Part shown: piece after piece, positions 57,461 to 64,000 of the stretch
Layout of the letters: each line of letters starts with the position of its first letter
How positions within the stretch are numbered: position 1 is the stretch's first letter
NCBI GenBank assembly: GCA_963921825.1
Contig: OY997590.1
Location: 36,597,039 to 36,661,038 of the forward strand
Length of the DNA stretch: 64,000 nucleotides
Origin: Erodium maritimum
Lineage: Eukaryota > Streptophyta > Magnoliopsida > Geraniales > Geraniaceae
Direction of reading: 5' to 3'
Notes under the pieces: generated by a model
The model's database searches: none
Told to the model about the DNA's origin: nothing
The model's input: the letters and a program-made list of their open reading frames with translations, nothing else
Made by a program: the position numbers and the translations under genes

Positions 57461-59640
57461 TGTCACGCCCCAAATCCGGTTTTGACCGGACTCGAGACGT
57501 GAGCTAAAACAAAAATAAATTTAAATGAAAGTAAGCCAAATCAAGTCTCAAATAGTAGTTCAAAACTTTAAACAATGTCGCGAGTCACAACTCGATGAAA
57601 ACAACGGTAAATAATTCAACAATTAACGGTACGTCTCTAGACACTAGCCCGAATTCCCGTCAGCTCCCTAGCTCCGAGAATCCTGCTAGTACAAGTCACG
57701 CTCAACACCTGAAACACGACAAAGTAAGGGGGTGAGCTTACGCTCAGTAGGAAAAGTAGTTAAGGTTCGAAACCACAGTTCATCACCACGGGTAACCGTC
57801 CAATTAGGGCATACTAGTAAAGCACGACTATTAGAAACAAGCTAAACGATTACTCCAAGACAGCACTTTGCCTTCCCTCAGGCACAACCCAGAAAACAAA
57901 CTCACAACGAACCGAACTCATACCGCTTTCCACCACTAGCTCTTGACATCCATCACCTAACAATTCTCAACGAACAACGCCCACGGCTATCTCACCACCG
58001 ATCACACGTGCGGACTCGCATGGCAACACAGGGGTCAGGCATAATAGCACCTCGAGTCATCCAACACTCTCACAAGACCAAAGTCACACTTAAACCAATG
58101 CACAAAGCCAACACAATACGCATAGCTCACACAGCAGACCCCCCCTAACGTGGTATAATCATTTCCAACGTCTACGGCTATCACGACCCTTTCCACTTAG
58201 GTCATACCGGAACACGGAGCCTCGGTCCCGACGCTCAGTTACCGATCATTTACAAGTTCTCAAACATACTCATAAAATGCACACAGCCAGCCAGTGAGAA
58301 TAAAGCACACAGCAAGACACACACAGATGTCGTAAAACGGCACTAAGTCAACACTACCAAACACACACAACTAATACCATATAATGCACACAGCCGATGC
58401 TACAGAATGCACACAGCCGATATTACAGAATGCACACAGCCACTTTATATCGTACCGGACCACACAACATCGGACCTGATATCTTCCCGTCACGTAGACT
58501 CGGGGTAACATCCCGGAACGGAAATCCCTCAATCGGATGTCTTCATATGACGTAGACTCAGGGCCATACTCTTCCCGTCACACAGACTCGGGCAATACTT
58601 ACCATACGTATTAGACCGACACATACCTCGGTCGTAAGTCCTCCTGTCACAGAGACTCGGGATCACGGTCACACCATCCTCGTCCTCAATACACTACACC
58701 GGAACTATCCCTCGATGTAGGTATTACTCCGGCTACGCCGTCTCTTAGAACACACAACCAAAGTATAACACACAGCACAAGCCACTAATGGTCTCAGTAT
58801 ACCAACCAGACCATCTCAACAAAGCACACAGCTGGTCTATCACTGACCCGGTCATATCACAACCAAGGGTTCACAACATCAAACATGGCACACTTTCCCA
58901 CACACAATCACATCATGCAACACCGAGTATAATATTAATTAGACTCTCACACAGTGGTTATAACACACAGCACGCAATCCTAGGGCTCGACATGGCCCAT
59001 CTACCAGCACAGCAAACCCAAACTTACGGCTCGACATGGCACGTAAGCTATCCCTCAGTTCACTCGTTCTGCACGTACAAATCAAGTGATGTCAACCTAC
59101 ATGTTACTAGACTCGTCCAGTATTTAGTAATTGAAAGCGAGTATTCTAGTGAATCACATCCTATATGCCAACTAGGACCTTTCCGTTTATTATTAATTCC
59201 TAAACATGCATGCTAGTAACTTTTCGTAATTAAAGTGGATCCAACACACTGACACTTCTCCTCAACTAATCACTTCACTTAACCAAGTATCGCGCAAACC
59301 ATAAAACAAGGAAAGTCCACGTCCCGATACTCGGACGATCGACGTCGGATTCCAAACAAGGTTACGCCACAACCCACCACACACAATAACATTGACATTG
59401 GACTCCACCCTTACTGCTCGGTTTGGAGCGATAGTACATCTTATCAACATCTTGTCGGAGGGCGTGCGCACCTCGAAACATCCACACAACTGTCATTACC
59501 ATGACGACAATCCACGAGGGCAAAACACGGTCACATCCACACAACTGTCATTACCATGACGACAATCCACGCGGGCAAAACACGGTCAAGATAGACCAAC
59601 GCGCTTACCGTCACTCGCTCATATACTAACAAATGAACCA
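57461..59640 (-). mobile_element. Gypsy-B: LTR and internal fragment in minus orientation (fossil)
   Basis: The minus strand ends '...accggatttggggcgtgaca' at 57461, the LTR terminus typical of this lineage. 58244-59235 is an inverse copy of 60961-61952 (992 bp in both), and 59238-59456 is an inverse copy of 59679-59897 (219 bp in both). A 54-bp tandem duplication ('cacacaactgtcattaccat') lies at 59479-59590 in the centre. No polymerase domain is present. Confidence 0.85.
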
Positions 59641-60155
59641 ATTATAAGTCGGTCCACCCACCGTACTTCAAAACTGAAGACAAGATGTTGATAAGATGTA
59701 TTGTCGCTCCGAACCGAGTAGTAAGGGTGGAGTCCAATGTCAGTGTTATTGTGTGTGGTGGGTCGTGGTGTAACCTTGTTTGGAATCTAGCGTCGATCGT
59801 CCGAGTATCGGGACGTGGACTTTCCTTGTTTTGTGGTTTGTGTGATACTTTGTTAAGTGAAGTGATTAGTTGAGGAGAAGTGTCAGTGTGTTGGATCTGC
59901 TTTAAGTGTGAGGTGAGAATTGTTCCGGTATGATACCGACGAACGGTTCCGGTATAGGAGATCTCAACCAAGCTATGTGTGTCGTTGCGACGTCTCTACC
60001 GACGGAGGATACCGGTATCGACTAACTGGGTTAAGTATTTCCGGGTGCATGAGGGATAAGGGATTGGGAGCTTAAGCGGACGTTCCCTGAGATAAGGTCA
60101 AGTAGAACTCGTTCGTTTTAAATTTCGCGGACGAAATTCCTTTAAAGGGGTAGAT
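59641..60155 (+). mobile_element. Gypsy-C: 3' end of internal region (fossil)
   Basis: Ends with 'ttcgcggacgaaattccttt' and the purine tract 'aaaggggtagat' directly before the LTR at 60156. 59679-59897 is the inverse copy of 59238-59456. Frames here do not show a recognisable domain. Confidence 0.8.
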
Positions 60156-61963
60156 TGTAATGTTTGGCTAAAAAAATGAGCCTAATTTTTTTTGACCCAT
60201 GAGCTAGGCCCATTTAAACCAACTTAAGCCCAACATTTCCCTTCTTGTATTTTGCTAGCACTTGGGGTACAATAGGGTTTAAAGAGGAGGTGGCTGTGTA
60301 TCGTGTTCAGAGAAATAAAAAAGGGTTTTATTCTTGGCATGGTGCGGCGGCATCTATTGGCAAGAGAGATTGGAGATCACTCTTTGGTGGTTGCGCGAAG
60401 GTTCCAAAAATTACTATGGTTGTTGGTGGGAGTGATGGCGATGGAGATTATGCAATGTGTGGCTGCGCATATAGCCCAAACTTTATGGTTGGCTCAAGAT
60501 CTGAGGCAAATGGCGTAGCCAAATCTGGAGCAAAATAGGGAGAGAAAGGCTATAAATTGGGTGGCGTTCTTGTGATTATTGGGCTTAAATCAAGGAGTCT
60601 TTTAAGGAGGACAAAGGGATTGCTGGTCCATTTTTGATGGCTGCGTGTGTGAGTTAAAGTGGTGGCAAATTAATAGTCTTTTAAGGTTGGCATTATGAGC
60701 ATATTGATGACAATCTTTAATTTCTCTGGGTATGAGACACTGTAGCACGAAAATATAAGGGAACAGCCTTTTATTTTTGAAAGCTAAGAAGATCTAGTTC
60801 GTCGGTGGATATTCTGTAAAAGCAAGCTCAAGAAAAACATATTTTTACCACCGATCGCGGAGGAGGAGGAGACGTTGGACATGGAGGAAGCTAGCCAGGT
60901 CGTCATCAGCTAGGAGTTGAGAGTTGATTACCGTTGAGGTAGGGAAAGTAGCGGATACCGCTTTAATTACGAAAAGTTACTAGCATGCATGTTTAGGAAT
61001 TAATAATAAACGGAAAGGTCCTAGTTGGCATATAGGATGTGATTCACTAGAATACTCGCTTTCAATTACTAAATACCGGACGAGTCTAGTAACATGTAGG
61101 TTGACATCAGTTGATTCGTACGCGAGGAACGAGTGAACTGAAGGATAGCTTACGTGCCATGTCGAGCCGTAAGTTTGGGTTTGTTGTGCTGGTAGATGAG
61201 CCATGTCGAGCCCTAGGATTGCGTGCTGTGTGCTATAACCGCTGTGTGAGAATCTAATTAAGATTATACTCGGTGTTGTATGATGTGATTGTGTGTGGGC
61301 AAGTGTGCCATGTTTGATGATGTGAACCCTTGGTTGTGATATGACCGGGTGAGTGACAGACCAGTTGTGTGCTTTGTTGAGATGGTCTGGTTGGTATACC
61401 GAGACCATTAGTGGGTTGTGTTGTGTGTTATACTTTGGTTGTGTGTTCTAAGAGACGGCGTAGCCGGAGTAATACCTACACCGAGGGATAGTTCCGGTGT
61501 TGTGTATTGAGGACGAGGACGGTGTGACCGTGATCCCGAGTCTCTATGACGGGAGGACTTACGATCGAGGTATGTGTCGGTCTAATATGTATGGTAAGTA
61601 TTGCCCGAGTCTGTGTGACGGAAAGAGTATGGCCCTGAGTCTACGTGACAGGAAGACATCCGACTGAGGGATTTCCGGTCTAGGATGTTACCCCGAGTCT
61701 ACGTGACGGAAAGATATCGGGATCGATGTTGTGTGGTCCGGTACGATATAAAGTGGCTGTGTGCATTCTGTAATATCGGCTGTGTGCATTCTATAGCATC
61801 GGCTGTGTGCATTATATGGTATCAGTTGTGTGTGTTTGGTAGTGTTGGCTTAGTGCCGTTTTACGACATCTGTGTGTGTCTTGCTGTGTGCTTTATTCTC
61901 ACTGGCTGGCTGTGTGCATTTTATGAGTATGTTTGAGATCTTGTAAATGATCAGTAACTGATC

Positions 61964-62655
61964 ATTTACTGTTGGTGTGTCGTGGGTGGTCAGGTGTGCC
62001 TTTGGGGTTTTGAACCCGTGTATTACTGTTGGTGTGTCGTGGGTGGCCATGAGTGTCGTTGGGGTGTTGAACCCGTGTATTACTGTTGGTGTGTCGTGGG
62101 TGGCCATGAGTGTCGTTGGGGTGTTGAACCCGTGTATTACTGTTGGTGTGTCGTGGGTGGCCATGAGTGTCGTTGGGGTGTTGAACCCGTGTATTACTGT
62201 TGGTGTGTCATGGGTGGCCATGAGTGTCGTTGTGGTGTTGAACCCGTGTATTACTGTTGGTGTGTCGTGGGTGGCCATGAGTGCCGTTGGGGTGTTGAAC
62301 CCGTGTATTACTGTTGGTGTGTCATGGGTGGGCATGAGTGTCGTTGGGGTGTTGAACCCGTGTATTACTGTTGGTGTGTCGTGGGTGGCCATGAGTGTCG
62401 TTGGGGTGTTGAACCCGTGTTTTACTATTTGTGTGTCGTGGGTGGCCATGAGTGCCCGTAGGTAGTTGAACCCGTGTTTTACTGTTTGTGTGTCGTGGGT
62501 GGTCAGGTGTGCCTTTGGGGTGTTGAACCCGTGTTTTACTATTGGCGTGTCGTGGGTGGCCATGTGTGCCTTTGGGATGTTAACCCGTGTATTACTATTG
62601 GTGTGTTGTGGGTGGCCATGAGTGCCTTTGGGGTGTTGAACCTTGGGTGTTGATT
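61964..62655 (+). repeat. 57-bp minisatellite in Gypsy-C LTR
   Basis: About twelve units of 57 bp with 'gtcgtgggtggccatgagtg', 'tcgttggggtgttgaaccc' and 'gtgtattactgttg'. Units 2 to 8 are nearly identical. Because 57 is a multiple of three, frames stay open through the array on both strands (a 297-residue frame on the minus strand at 61850-62743 and two on the plus strand), each with a 19-residue period. Confidence 0.93.
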
Positions 62656-62880
62656 GTGATTGCCTGAGGTTGGGGGCCCGCCTGACAATAAAGGGGTCCT
62701 GTGGTCGCGCGCGTGGGGGTTGGCTAGCCTTCCGACTAACCATCGGTAAAATTGTGCATTCTTTTGCCCGAGGTTGGGGGCCCGCCTGACAATAAAAGGG
62801 TTCTGTGGTCGCGCGCGTGGGGGTTGGCTAGCCTTCCGGGTTAACCACCGGTAAAGTTGTGCATTCTTCGGCGATGAACG
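62656..62880 (+). repeat. ~110-bp direct duplication in Gypsy-C LTR
   Basis: Two copies of a segment with 'gaggttgggggcccgcctga', 'caataaa' and 'ggtcgcgcgcgtgggggttg', then 'gctagccttccg' and 'ggtaaa.ttgtgcattctt'. The solo LTR at 44175-44285 has a related 'gttgggggcccg' block. Confidence 0.85.
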
Positions 62881-63592
62881 GTGGCTCCCCTTCCGACCAG
62901 CTATCGGAAAAGTATTGCGTTATATGTCGCTCACAGGTCGACCGCCTGGCCCGACTGCGTTCGGGGGATGTTGCGTGGGGCAGACTCAAGCCCAGCCGGT
63001 TAGCAACCGGCACTGAGTAGCTGGAGTGCGATCCTTTTTGATCTTGTTTGTTGTGTGCTATCCTTTGTGATCTTGGGTGTTGCGTGGTTATCTTTTGCGT
63101 CTTTGGTGGAGGTCGTAACCGCTGTGTCGGGTCTTCATTACGCGTCCGGGTTTGAGTCGGTTGGGGAAAGTAACAGTTTTCGTGTGACAGTCGGGTTACT
63201 TGAGTTTGAGGATGGTAGTCCCCGGTGTTTGGTTTGTTGATGGTGTTTCCGGCATTTTCTGCTAGTATGTCGTAGTCAGTCTGGTATCCGTGGTGGTGAG
63301 CGAACGCTCACCCCTAGCTGTTTTTCCTACAGGTACTGGTCGCGAGACGGACTAGGGGAACTCTCAAAGCTTGAAGAGCTGGGAGCGGGAGTTCGGGTTT
63401 TGGGGAGTTTAGCGACGTACGCTTTGTTTATCGTGTCCGCTTGTTTTGGACGTACTTTTAAGTTGTAAAAGATTATTTTGATTAACTAAATGTTGATTTT
63501 AAGCGGTTTACTTAAAAGGGTTTGAAAATTGTTTTATTGTTTCACCGTTCGCGTTCCGGGTTCGGTTCTACCGAATTTTGGGTGAGACAGTT

Positions 63593-63786
63593 TGGTATCA
63601 GAGCACGAGGTTTCACACCTCGCACTGTACGTCAATTAGGTGGGGAGAGTTGAGTTATTAAAAGTCTCGTCGTGCGTTTGTTGCGCAAGTCGGAAATCGT
63701 GTGTAGACCCGTAGTGACATGAGTCCTGTTTGTGATTGTGTGTATGTGCAGTATTATTATTCTGGCATAATGATTGTGTGTTGCTG
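63593..63786 (+). mobile_element. Gypsy-C downstream internal start with primer binding site (fossil)
   Basis: TGGTATCAGAGC at 63593-63604 follows the LTR end by three bases. The next ~180 bp match the Gypsy-1 internal start (11038-11215) closely. The sequence is then cut by another LTR at 63787. Confidence 0.9.
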
Positions 63787-64000
63787 TGTCACACCCCAAT
63801 TTCAGTAAACCGAACTCGGGACGCGAACATTTAAAATAACAAAACACTTTGAAACCTTTTCCATTTAAACACTTTAAAATACCAGTTTAGTTCAACCAAA
63901 TCATATTTACAACTTAAAACACGTCCCAACAAGTGGACAAAAACATGGTATACGTCGCTAGACTCAAATAACCCAGAATCCCGCTTCTAGCTCTTCAAGC
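63787..64000 (-). mobile_element. Further Gypsy LTR in minus orientation, runs off the window
   Basis: Begins TGTCACACCCCAATTTCAGT, the reverse complement of the lineage's LTR end 'actgaaattggggtgtgaca', and continues with text matching the inverse of 15890-16090 and 44780-45003. The left flank would give a target duplication of TGCTG (63782-63786); its partner is beyond the window. Confidence 0.9.

Larger units (their letters stand above)
60156..63589 (+). repeat. Gypsy-C LTR (3434 bp), mosaic structure
   Basis: Starts TGTAATGTTT after a polypurine tract and ends GGTGAGACA directly before a tRNA primer site, so internal sequence lies on both sides. 60961-61952 matches the Gypsy-B LTR (inverse copy). 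From about 61964 onward it instead matches the Gypsy-1 LTR: ~57-bp minisatellite, one GTCGACCGCCTG unit at about 62938, the inverted repeat GGTGAGCG-AA-CGCTCACC at 63295-63312, and the tail. The switch lies near 61953-61963. Confidence 0.9.

Noticed and set aside
58788-59216. Two nearly identical 142-residue frames (58788-59216 plus, 60980-61408 minus) that look like a duplicated gene
   Set aside because: They are the two arms of the inverted LTR repeat, read on opposite strands. LTR DNA is not expected to be coding, and no domain is present.
61850-62743. A 297-residue repetitive protein on the minus strand
   Set aside because: It lies entirely over the 57-bp LTR minisatellite. The open frame results from a period divisible by three and absence of stops in the unit, and the opposite strand is open too.

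Overview
The window looks like repeat-rich nuclear DNA of a flowering plant, probably pericentromeric or other heterochromatin. The evidence is dense plant-type Copia and chromovirus-type Gypsy LTR retrotransposons with initiator-Met tRNA primer sites, L1-type LINEs, a PIF/Harbinger DNA transposon, a Mutator-type MITE and AT-rich spacer. I found no convincing host protein gene, tRNA, rRNA or CRISPR array. Nearly every long open frame is part of a decayed mobile element or lies inside a minisatellite. Layout by region. 1-3079: AT-rich DNA with a small minus-strand retroposon. 3085-23023: a minus-strand Copia element (TSD TGCTT) split by a 14.4 kb plus-strand chromovirus with ~3 kb LTRs (7691-22087, TSD CAAAC), which itself carries a further LTR-like insertion near 12.94-16.10 kb, giving three layers. 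23029-33370: a second minus-strand retroposon, a short Copia fragment, a retroposon with a 22-bp target duplication (25880-27679), a 5'-truncated L1-type LINE ending in poly(A) (27816-30273) and a LINE ORF1-like RRM remnant (about 31.1-33.37 kb). 33540-39540: a decayed minus-strand PIF/Harbinger region (SANT-like ORF and DDE transposase), apparently interrupted by unclassified repeat DNA that includes a 168-bp inverted repeat. 40391-49591: a second Copia element with 98% identical LTRs (TSD CGTTT), into which a Gypsy inserted and left a solo LTR (41714-45003, TSD ACTTT). 49649-57460: AT-rich foldback elements, a Gypsy 3' end with a truncated LTR, and a 1.36 kb MULE-type MITE with a 10-bp TSD. 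57461-64000: two related Gypsy segments in opposite orientation that form a large inverted repeat, an LTR with internal sequence on both sides, and a further minus-strand LTR running off the window. The unifying theme is a Gypsy (Tekay/Del-like chromovirus) lineage whose long LTRs share a 3' half made of expanding minisatellites joined to different 5' halves. One LTR (60156-63589) appears to be a direct mosaic of two LTR types found elsewhere in the window. LTR divergence judged by eye is about 3.6% for Copia-1, about 4% for the Gypsy inside it (first 450 bp) and about 1.9% for Copia-2. At a grass-type rate of 1.3e-8 per site per year these mean roughly 0.7 to 1.5 million years; the rate may not fit this species. 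All LTR elements here are broken fossils.
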